This document shows positions 58,240-64,000 of a stretch of DNA of 64,000 nucleotides, piece by piece; the stretch's first letter is position 1; each line of letters opens with the position of its first letter. This DNA is from VRUE01 sp963728365. GTDB taxonomy: Bacteria; Actinomycetota; Thermoleophilia; Solirubrobacterales; 70-9. The notes beneath the pieces were generated by a model. The model was given only the letters and a program-made list of their open reading frames with translations, ran no database searches and was not told where the DNA came from. A program made the position numbers and the translations under genes. The DNA lies in assembly GCA_963728365.1 (NCBI GenBank), contig CAVSJI010000001.1, positions 1,178,001-1,242,000 of the forward strand, given 5' to 3'.

Positions 58240-59159
58240 TTAGAGGGCTTCGAGGAACGCGAGCAGCTTGTCTGGTGGGCGGTAGCGACCGGAGCGGGTC
58301 CGTGGTGGGGCGGTGCGGTCGAGCGCTTGCTGCTTGAGTTGCAAGTCGGCGTGGAGGTAGGCGCGCGTGGACTCGGGTGACTCGTGGCCGAGCCATAGCG
58401 CGATCGTGGTGGAGTCGATCCCGGCGGCGAGCATTCGCATCGCGCAGGTGTGACGCAGGATGTGCGGCGTCAGGTTCTTCGTGGCGATGGTCGGGCAGGT
58501 GCGGGCAGCGGTCGCGACGTGGAGCTTGAGCCGCTGGGCGACAGCGTCGGTTGTCAGCCTTCTGGTGGTGCCTTGCGCGGTGAACACGGGCATGGCCGCA
58601 GGACCCGGGTTCTCGGTGAGCCATGCGCGGAGCGCCGTGGTTGTGATCGTGTCCAGCGGCGTGACCCTGGTTTTCCGGCCCTTTCCTCGGGTGGCGATAT
58701 GGGCGGCGGGCTTGCCGGTGTGGACATCGGCTCGGGTCAGGCCGGTCAACTCGGAGACGCGCACCCCGGTGGTGATCATCAGCAGCATCAGGAGGTGGTC
58801 CTCCTTGACGCCGAGATGATCACCGCCTTCCTGACGATGCTCGAGCAGCGCCTCGTCGTCCGGTCAGGGTCGAGCGATCGGGGCTGCACCCGAACGCGCA
58901 ACGCGCGGCTGGCCGCGATCCACTCCCTCTACCGCCACGCCGCCCTGCGCCACCCCGAGCACGCCGACCTGATCGCCAGGGTCCTGGCGATCCCCCCGAT
59001 GTCGAGGTCGCTGGGCTGGATGCCGGTGCGCTCGTGGACGTAGCCGAGGAGCAGCCGCAGGGTGTCGCGATAGGCAGTGATCGTGTGGCTGCTCGCGCCA
59101 CGCTGGCCGACCAGGTAGCTGGTGAAGAACGACTGTAGGGTCGGGGCCAGGGCGGTCAT
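58240..59159 (-). pseudogene. Third tyrosine recombinase (RitC-like), N-terminal half scrambled
   Basis: The start (59159-58998) encodes the SAM-like core-binding domain: LQSFFTSYLVGQRGASSHTI, AYRDTLRLLLGYVHE. The C-terminal catalytic domain (58240-58788) is intact with Arg in TGVRVSELTGL, Lys in RGKGRKTR, HILRHTCAM, WLGHES and the nucleophile Tyr in STRAYLHADL. Between them the expected N-terminal residues are on the plus strand (58810-58849: AEMITAFLTMLEQ; 58879-58997: CTRTRNARLAAIHSLYRHAA and HADLIARVLAIPP), with a minus-strand piece PDRSTLTGRRG (58850-58882) between. No full protein can be made. Confidence 0.75.
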
Positions 59160-60082
59160 CGCACGCGCTCCCGGTGGGCGGCCATCCGTTCGCGAACGAT
59201 CTGCATGAGCTGCGGGCTGGCGGTCAGATACCAGTAGGTGTGCGACGGATCGATGTGACCGAGATAGTTGGCGAGGGTCGCGATCCGCGCGTCGACGTCG
59301 GCCCCATCGCGGTGCGCGTCGATCAGCGTGTTCACAGCAAAGCTATGCCTCATGTCATGCAGACGGGGGGCTCGGCGACCCGGCCCGACGGGCAGCCGGC
59401 AGTCGTTGACCAGCGTCCGGAACGCGGCCCGAGCGGTGTTCAGGTTCAGCCTGCCGCCCTTGGGCCCGATCAGCAATGGGCCCGTCGCCGCGGGTGCTCG
59501 GGTCGCGCGGATCTGTTGGTAGTCGGTAAGTGCCTGAACGGTCGTTGAGTGCAGCGCAACGCGCCGCACCCGCTTGTTCTTGCCGGTCACGATCAGGACC
59601 TGCCTTTCTGGGTCGAGGCTCTCGATGTTGAGCGCGGCGGCCTCGCCGCTGCGGATCCCGGTGCTGGCGAGCAGCCCGATCAGCGTGTGCATGCTCTGCC
59701 CCAGCATCGCCGGGGCGAGCGAGAGCGCCCTGCTCATCAGCTCGGCGATCTGCGCGGCGGAGTAGAGGTACGGGATCCGGCGAGGCGTCTTGGATCCGAT
59801 CAATCCAGCCGGGATCAGCTCCGCGGCGGCCGGATCCAAGCCGTGCACATGCGCGGCCAGACCCCGGATCGCCCGCAGTCGCCTTGCCTGCCAGCCGCGG
59901 GTGGTGTCCGGGCGCCTGGTCGCGAACGCCACCGCGTCAGCGACCGTGATCGTCGCCACAGATCGGGCGGTCAGGCCGTCCAGGAACGCGGCGAGCAGCC
60001 GGTCCTCATCAGCGAGCACGTATCCCCGGGCACGACGATCACGCAGATAGTCGACCGCGGCTTGGCGGAGATCGACGCTCAT
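59156..60082 (-). CDS. Tyrosine recombinase (RitB-like), intact
   Basis: 308 aa from ATG 60082, which overlaps the preceding stop by 4 bp. N-terminal core-binding domain about residues 1-95; catalytic domain with Arg in STGIRSGEAAAL, Lys in TGKNKRVRRV, the HDMRHSFAVN box, a His in LGHIDPSHTYWYL and the nucleophile Tyr in the same segment (SHTYWYLTAS). It should cut and rejoin DNA through a covalent phosphotyrosine. Its neighbours before and behind are broken, so the element as a whole may be immobile. Confidence 0.9.
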   Translation of the reverse strand: MSVDLRQAAVDYLRDRRARGYVLADEDRLLAAFLDGLTARSVATITVADAVAFATRRPDTTRGWQARRLRAIRGLAAHVHGLDPAAAELIPAGLIGSKTPRRIPYLYSAAQIAELMSRALSLAPAMLGQSMHTLIGLLASTGIRSGEAAALNIESLDPERQVLIVTGKNKRVRRVALHSTTVQALTDYQQIRATRAPAATGPLLIGPKGGRLNLNTARAAFRTLVNDCRLPVGPGRRAPRLHDMRHSFAVNTLIDAHRDGADVDARIATLANYLGHIDPSHTYWYLTASPQLMQIVRERMAAHRERVR

Positions 60083-60621
60083 GATGTCGCTCCGGTCGGC
60101 CATGGGCGCGCGAGCACGGTGAGCGCGACGTCATCCGATCGGGCGTAGATGGCGCTGGTCTCCGAGCTCGAGTGGCGCAGCAGCTGACCGACCTCGACCA
60201 GGCCGCCGCCTGCGGCGAGTACCCCGCACGCCGCGGTATGCCGCAGCCGGTGAGCAGCGCCAGGCCCGACGATGCCGGCGTCAGCTAACGCGCGCGCCCC
60301 GACGCTCGAAACCGCTGCGGCGCCCAGCGGCCCGTGAGGAGCATCAAGCGCCAGGAACACCTCCCGGTGGGCCGACGCGCGGGGTCTCCCCCGCGAGAGG
60401 TAGCCGGCCAACAGCTTCCCGACGTCGACCGGCAACGGCACGTGATCCAGCCGGCGGCGCTTGCCACGCACGAGCACAACCCCGCCCCGCCAGTTGATGT
60501 CCTCCAGCCGCAGCGCTCCGGCCTCTCCAGCGCGCAACCCCAAGCGCCACATCAACGCCAGCAACGCCTCGTTGCGAAGCCCGGCCGGACCATCGGGCGG
60601 TGAGCGGTATAGATGACGAGC
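60079..60621 (-). pseudogene. First tyrosine recombinase (RitA-like), 5'-truncated
   Basis: The open frame keeps only the catalytic half: ALMWRLGLRAGEAGALRLED (first Arg), RGKRRRLDHVPLP (Lys), HRLRHTAACGVL (His-x-x-Arg), LLRHSSSETSAIYARSD (His and nucleophile Tyr). The upstream core-binding domain of about 200 residues is missing; similarity ends near 60621, where AT-richer DNA with another gene begins. No usual start codon precedes the catalytic domain. Confidence 0.8.
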
Positions 60622-60623
60622 AA

Positions 60624-60968
60624 CTAGCCAGCATCCCTTACAACGCTAAAATGCTTTTGGTGATGATCACAACCAAGGAGGATTTTGCTCTTCTTTGGCA
60701 CGTAGATTCGGCATTTCCAGCGCTCGCGCGGGTGTCCACCGCTCAATAGAAATCCGCCCGGTTCACTAGGTCGCACTTCGATCAGCGCCTTGATTTTCGC
60801 GCAACTCAAGCCACTGGTTTTCGGCCGAACCATTCCCGCTGCTCCCTGAATTTCTTCTTGACATCCCTCTGACTGTCTTGAAATGGCCGGATTAGCGCAA
60901 GCACCACATACAGCACATGCGACCACCGCCGCGCATACTAGAGCAGTTTTCAAGTGACTCTTCGTCAT
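60624..60968 (-). CDS. Hypothetical secreted cysteine-rich protein
   Basis: 114 aa from ATG 60968 (an ATG at 61010 is possible). Residues 4-26 form a signal peptide or lipoprotein signal (ALVCAAVVACAVCGACA). The mature part has several cysteines (SEGCQEEIQG; GLSCAKIKALIE; RWKCRIYV; LLGCDHH) likely forming disulfides. Family unknown; base composition is clearly lower in GC than the neighbours, suggesting foreign origin. Not obviously related to the recombinases it follows. Confidence 0.55.
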   Translation of the reverse strand: MTKSHLKTALVCAAVVACAVCGACANPAISRQSEGCQEEIQGAAGMVRPKTSGLSCAKIKALIEVRPSEPGGFLLSGGHPRERWKCRIYVPKKSKILLGCDHHQKHFSVVRDAG

Positions 60969-60976
60969 TTGCCCAG

Positions 60977-61384
60977 CTAGGCCTCTTCGACAGGTACGCT
61001 TGGTGTCCAATCCTTAACTTCCCGCTGTTGCTTGCCGTTGGGCCAGACCCAAATCTGCAATGCTAGGTACCGCGTTTTGGTGACCGACTCTCCCGTGGGA
61101 GTAACGCCGGTGGCAGTGACCGTATACCTCCCCCAAATGGTCAGATGCTTATGTTGGCCAGACCACACCTGTTCTGGCCCAACAAACCCGCAGCCGTTCC
61201 CTTCGACGCTAGCCCAGGGTACAACCCACCACGGATAGTACCAAGATGAATGTACCTGTGTACCCGGTTCCCACCAGGCCGTTAAGTGATTGTTGCTATT
61301 GAGCTTATAGAAATAAGACGGATTTTTAAGTTCAACACCTTTTGGGAAAGCTGCCGAATTAGTTTGGGTACGAGCGCGTGCAGT
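60977..61384 (-). pseudogene. 5'-truncated hypothetical gene of low GC content
   Basis: The frame is open from a stop at 61385-61387 to 60977 (136 codons), but the only ATG is at 61168, in the middle. The translated product is rich in aromatic residues (FYKLNSNNHLTAWWEPG; SSWYYPWWVVPWASVEG; IWGRYTVTATGVTPTGE; LQIWVWPNGKQQREV) and looks like the C-terminal part of an extracellular beta-rich protein. It precedes the secreted protein gene by 9 bp. Product not recognised. Confidence 0.4.
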
Positions 61385-61817
61385 CTATTGTCCGCTTCAG
61401 GTGGATGGCAATACCTAAAAATAGGACTTTAGAATAAGGCGCCTTTTTGAACTGTGCCTTGGTAGCGGTGCGATGCGCCATAGCCAATTCGCGGTAGCTC
61501 GCACCCAAGTTGCCTACAGGCCGAACTCGGATTCGACCTGCTTGCCGCTCGCCGCAGCTGGCGGGGGCGGGGAGGAGCCGGCGCTGAACCCGGTCGAGCT
61601 GCCCGATGGCGAGTTGTTGCTGGCGCCGGATCCCGACGAAGAGCTTTCGCCGCCTCCTGCGAACGGAGTGACTCTTCTGGGTCTCCACGGCTTCCCGTGG
61701 TTTGTTTTCTGACTCATGAGAAGGGGAGATCGATCTCAATCCCCCCACAGCACAGATAGACCAGGGCAATCAGCGGCGCTGCGGAGTGAATCCCGAAGGA
61801 GCGGTGGCTGATCAGCT
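61385..61817. other. 433-bp stretch without a convincing gene
   Basis: Lower GC than the chromosome average at its left, then GC-rich. The only frame worth mention is on the minus strand, 61514-61717 (67 codons), whose product is a Ser/Gly/Pro low-complexity chain (GGGESSSSGSGASNN; SSPPPPAAASGK) ending in SEFGL; it could be the remnant of a linker-containing protein. No promoter, terminator or RNA gene was recognised. The IS3 element begins at 61818. Confidence 0.35.
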
Positions 61818-61847
61818 TGAACCGCCCCGGCTTTCTTGGAGACGTTT

Positions 61848-62744
61848 TCATTTGGGACTCAACTCCGCCAGGTAGTTCGCCTCGAACTCGGCAGGCGGGA
61901 TATCACCACAGGCTCCATGGAGCCTGTGGTGATTGAACCAGTCGACCCAGGTCAGGGTCGCCAGCTCGACGTCGGAGACCGACTTCCACGGCCCCCTCTG
62001 CTCGATCATCTCGGTCTTGAAAAGGCCGATCGTCGACTCGGCCAGGGCGTTGTCGTAGGCGTCGCCGACCGAGCCGACCGAGGGGTCGACGCCCGCTTCG
62101 ATCAGCCGGCGGGCGAAGGCAAAGCTGGTGTATTGGCTGCCGGCTTCGGAGTGGTGAATGAGCCCGGCCCCGACCGGGGTGCCCTCGTGGTCGCGTGACC
62201 ACAGCGCCATCTCGATCGTGTCGAGGACGAGCTCGGTCTTCATCGAGCGAGCCGCCCGCCAGCCGACGATCCGGCGACTGAAGACGTCGATCACGAAGGC
62301 GACGTAGGCGGTCGCCTCCCAGGCCGCCACGTAGGTGAAGTCGGCGACCCACAGCTGGTTAGGGGCGGTCGCGGTGAAGTCGCGATCGACGAGATCCGGG
62401 GCCCGCTCAGCCTCGCCGTCGGGGAATGTCGTGCGGACCCTCTTTCCGCCCCTGATCGCTCCTCTGAGGCCGTCTGCGCGCATCAGGCGCTCGACCTGGC
62501 AGCGCGGGGCGGCGATGCCCTCGCGGCCCAGCTGCCGCCAGGTCTTCTCGGCGCCGTAGACCGAGAGGTTCTCCTCGTGGACCCGGCGGATCTCGGGAAG
62601 TAACTCGCGGTCGCGAAGAGCGCGAGCGCAGGGGTTGCGCTCGCGCTCCTTGCGCGCGTAGTAGGTCGAGGGGGCGAACTGCAGGGCTCTGCAGATCGGC
62701 TCGACCCCGAATCGGTCGCGGTGGGCGTCGATGAAGAGGCTCAT
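61848..62744 (-). CDS. IS3-family transposase OrfB (DDE integrase domain)
   Basis: 298 aa from ATG 62744 overlapping orfA stop (ATGA); as part of the OrfAB fusion it is entered by -1 frameshift further upstream. HTH_21 region (MSLFIDAHRDRFGVEPICRA; REGIAAPRCQVERLMRADGL) is followed by the rve domain: first Asp in LWVADFTYVAAW, last Glu in DNALAESTIGLFKTE. The middle catalytic residue, normally Asp in HHSDxGSQY, is Glu here (HHSEAGSQYTS), which may abolish activity. Confidence 0.88.
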   Translation of the reverse strand: MSLFIDAHRDRFGVEPICRALQFAPSTYYARKERERNPCARALRDRELLPEIRRVHEENLSVYGAEKTWRQLGREGIAAPRCQVERLMRADGLRGAIRGGKRVRTTFPDGEAERAPDLVDRDFTATAPNQLWVADFTYVAAWEATAYVAFVIDVFSRRIVGWRAARSMKTELVLDTIEMALWSRDHEGTPVGAGLIHHSEAGSQYTSFAFARRLIEAGVDPSVGSVGDAYDNALAESTIGLFKTEMIEQRGPWKSVSDVELATLTWVDWFNHHRLHGACGDIPPAEFEANYLAELSPK

Positions 62745-63064
62745 CTCCTCGGCATCGGCGGGTCGAGCTCCCGCGCGAAAAAAGCCGAGGCCGCCTTGAG
62801 GATCTCGTTGGCCCGGCGCAGCTCCTTGTTCTCGCGCTCGAGCTCCTTGATCCTGACCAGCTCCTCGCTCGTCGGGCCCGGCTTCAGGCCGCGGTCGCGT
62901 TCGGCCTGGCGGACCCAGTTGCGAAGCGTCTCGGCCGCCATCCCGAACTTGGACGCGATCGACTGCATCGCCGCCCACTGCGAGCGATGCTCGCCCTGGT
63001 GCTCGAGCACCAGGGCGACCGCCCTCTCTCTGACCTCCGGCGGGTACCTTCGATTTCGTGACAT
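62741..63064 (-). CDS. IS3-family transposase OrfA (helix-turn-helix, leucine zipper)
   Basis: 107 aa. HTH_Tnp_1 domain (RYPPEVRERAVALVLEHQGE; FGMAAETLRNWVRQAERD) and a leucine-zipper helix (LVRIKELERENKELRRANEI). Near the 3' end the minus strand reads GCT TTT TTC, giving the heptamer T TTT TTC (62777-62783), a typical -1 slippery site that would fuse OrfA to OrfB as the active transposase. OrfA alone binds the ends and can inhibit transposition. Confidence 0.88.
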   Translation of the reverse strand: MSRNRRYPPEVRERAVALVLEHQGEHRSQWAAMQSIASKFGMAAETLRNWVRQAERDRGLKPGPTSEELVRIKELERENKELRRANEILKAASAFFARELDPPMPRR

Positions 63065-63114
63065 GACCTCATCCTCTCAGGGGATTTGGTCTCCATCGAA
63101 GCCGGGGCGGTTCA

Positions 63115-63312
63115 ATGATCTTCGCCACGCACAGCGATGCGGGCACTCGGATCATGGCGGCGATTTGCGCCAATGCCACCAAGCGCTTGCCCGACATGCT
63201 TGAGGAAGCCCGCAATCGCATCAGCGACCAGCAGACGCTCGATCTCGGCCTCGCACCAGTCGAGTCAGAGGTCGGCTACAGGTACGAGCCTCCCTGGGAG
63301 CCTCGCTTCTAA
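63115..63312 (+). CDS. Short hypothetical fragment next to the IS3 end
   Basis: 65 codons starting at an ATG that abuts the IS3 right end; the product contains RIMAAICANATKRLPDMLEE and ends APVESEVGYRYEPPWEPRF. It looks like the C-terminal part of a gene cut by the insertion sequence, but no family is recognised and no matching 5' part was seen on the other side of the element. Confidence 0.3.
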   Translation: MIFATHSDAGTRIMAAICANATKRLPDMLEEARNRISDQQTLDLGLAPVESEVGYRYEPPWEPRF

Positions 63313-63400
63313 ACTCGCCGTTCTAAGCCCACGACCGATGTCGCGATCGCCCTTGCCGCCCTCGCGGCGGTTCGGCCACCGTCAGGATTAGTACCCCTGG

Positions 63401-63740
63401 TGGTCTGGCAACTCCCAGTCCCGCATCCAGGAGGAGAAAGATGATCTGCGCACTTACCGCCCGCACGCTGAAGCCGGGCGCCTACGACCAGTTCCGCGAG
63501 GCGTTCATGAGCGGCATGGAGGGCGAGCCGCCACCCGGCTTCACCCGCTTCAACATGCTGCGCAACGCCGAGAACCCCGACGAGGTGATCACCTTCGGCT
63601 TCTTCGACGGCACCCCCGAGCAGCTGCGCGAGGTCGCCGGCAACGAGGGCTACCAGGAGCAGCTCGACCGCATCGCCCCCTTCGTCGACTCGGTCGGCGC
63701 CGACGGCCTCTACGAGATCGTCGAGGAGCGGACCCCGTAG
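63401..63740 (+). repeat. 340-bp direct repeat, right copy
   Basis: Matches 55479-55818 with one mismatch. Upstream of it the sequence (GTACCCCTGG) and downstream (ACCCAGCGG) differ from the left copy, defining the ends of the duplication. It is followed by an orphan palindrome and the multicopper oxidase gene. Confidence 0.95.
63441..63740 (+). CDS. Hypothetical ABM-like protein, copy 2
   Basis: 99 aa, identical in protein sequence to copy 1 (55519-55818); one synonymous difference (GCA for GCT at the fourth codon). It keeps the ribosome binding site and 40 bp of upstream sequence of copy 1, so it may be expressed if a promoter exists in the preceding region. Its downstream neighbour is convergent multicopper oxidase. 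Confidence 0.85.
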   Translation: MICALTARTLKPGAYDQFREAFMSGMEGEPPPGFTRFNMLRNAENPDEVITFGFFDGTPEQLREVAGNEGYQEQLDRIAPFVDSVGADGLYEIVEERTP

Positions 63741-63747
63741 ACCCAGC

Positions 63748-63804
63748 GGCATAATTCGCCCACCAGGTGGTCATTTTATGACCACTCGGTGGGCGATTCA
63801 TGCC
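63748..63804. repeat. Orphan palindrome after the right direct repeat
   Basis: Two 27-bp arms (63748-63774 and 63778-63804) match as reverse complements at 23 positions with spacer TTT; the core is GTGGTCATTTTATGACCAC. The segment ATGACCACTCGGTGGGC (63778-63794) resembles ATGACCACTTGATGGGC (55851-55867) after the left repeat. It lies between two convergent genes and could act as a terminator or be a relic of a DUF4143 operator. Confidence 0.5.
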
Positions 63805-63808
63805 TGGT

Positions 63809-64000
63809 TTAGCCCTTCACGACCTCGAACTGGCTCATCAGGCCGTGATCCTCGTGGTCGAGCATGTGGCAGTGCATCACGAACTTGCCGGTGTAGTCGA
63901 CGAAGTTGCCGGCGACGACTATGCGTTCGCGGGGGTAGATGAAGAAGGTCTCCTTGAGGCAGTCTTCGAAGGGGGGCGCCGGCTTGCCGTTGCGCGAGAG
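63809..64000 (-). CDS. Multicopper oxidase, C-terminal part (gene continues beyond the window)
   Basis: The last 63 codons of a minus-strand gene entering from the right edge. The type 1/type 3 copper motif HCHMLDHEDHGLM (HCHxxxHxxxxGLM) with the preceding FVDYTGKF is diagnostic of the C-terminal cupredoxin domain of multicopper oxidases of the CotA/laccase class. Such enzymes oxidise phenols or metal ions with O2, often outside the cell. It is convergent with ABM-like copy 2. Confidence 0.9.
   Translation of the reverse strand, partial: LSRNGKPAPPFEDCLKETFFIYPRERIVVAGNFVDYTGKFVMHCHMLDHEDHGLMSQFEVVKG

Larger units (their letters stand above)
58240..60630 (-). mobile_element. Degenerate recombinase-in-trio (RIT) element
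   Basis: Three consecutive tyrosine recombinase genes on the minus strand are joined by 4-bp ATGA overlaps (60079-60082 and 59156-59159), the defining structure of RIT elements. The first lacks its 5' half, the second is intact and the third has a scrambled N-terminal half. The terminal repeats of the element were not identified. Confidence 0.7.
61818..63114 (-). mobile_element. IS3-family insertion sequence (1297 bp)
   Basis: Ends are imperfect inverted repeats: TGAACCGCCCCGGCTT at 61818-61833 is matched by the complement at 63099-63114, followed by a common TGGAGAC a few bases inside. It contains orfA and orfB on the minus strand in the IS3 arrangement with a slippery site. No flanking target-site duplication of 3-4 bp is evident (left flank ...AGCT, right flank ATGA...), so later rearrangement is possible. 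Confidence 0.85.

Noticed and set aside
61818..63120. Target-site duplication for the IS3 element
   Set aside because: Flanking bases (AGCT on the left, ATGA on the right) do not match.

Overview
The window is GC-rich chromosomal DNA from an actinobacterium, most likely of the Thermoleophilia/Solirubrobacterales group. This placement is an inference from codon and base composition and from the gene families present (ECF sigma/ZAS anti-sigma pair, DUF5679, DUF2332, DUF6328, COG4315 lipoprotein, WS/DGAT acyltransferase, GTG/TTG starts); no rRNA or tRNA gene is present to confirm it. Many genes have a TAnnnT hexamer only 6-9 nt before the start codon and no ribosome binding site, which points to frequent leaderless transcription.

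Layout. 1-3.2 kb: acyl-CoA/ketone metabolism on the minus strand (Baeyer-Villiger-type monooxygenase cut by the window edge, crotonase, thiolase), with a ~144-bp imperfect palindrome between two of the genes. 3.3-5.8 kb: small proteins and an ECF sigma/anti-sigma/lipoprotein operon with its own ECF-type promoter. 5.8-16.4 kb: housekeeping and accessory genes (PlsC, PAS, MBL hydrolase, HD hydrolase, MTAP-like phosphorylase, COG0701 permease behind a CsoR-like operator, MFS/MarR pair, ABC-2 exporter, DUF2332, ion channel with an odd filter). 16.4-24.5 kb: acetyl-CoA synthetase, MBL-rhodanese sulfur enzyme, NlpC/P60-type peptidase, TrmH methylase, SQR-like flavoprotein. 24.6-31.6 kb: universal stress protein coupled to PEP synthase, TreT-like glycosyltransferase, zinc alcohol dehydrogenase, a vapBC-type toxin-antitoxin pair with a palindromic operator.

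31.6-39.9 kb is a complete kdp potassium-uptake locus on the minus strand: histidine kinase half of KdpD, KdpE, a 41-aa small membrane protein, KdpF, KdpA, KdpC, KdpB, KdpD sensor half and a membrane-anchored Usp protein. Gene order is F-A-C-B rather than F-A-B-C, KdpD is split into two proteins coded at opposite ends of the locus, and three 11-bp direct repeats upstream of the structural genes look like a KdpE site. A group II intron with its reverse transcriptase (39.86-41.84 kb) sits 2 nt before the start codon of the kinase gene.

42-55.4 kb: pyruvate phosphate dikinase, a probable storage-lipid group (WS/DGAT acyltransferase, alpha/beta hydrolase, phasin-like protein), an ABC-2 exporter, a P2-type cation ATPase, a class A penicillin-binding protein, and a VOC-fold protein that appears to begin at an AUC codon.

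55.5-63.8 kb is a mobile, partly degenerate island bounded by two 340-bp direct repeats that differ at one base. Each repeat carries a complete copy of a 99-aa gene. Inside are a DUF4143 ATPase gene, a frameshifted DUF5131 gene, IS66 transposase wreckage, three consecutive tyrosine recombinases linked by 4-bp overlaps (the arrangement of RIT, 'recombinase in trio', elements; one is 5'-truncated and one internally scrambled), AT-richer cargo, and an IS3-family insertion sequence. The window ends in the 3' part of a multicopper oxidase gene.
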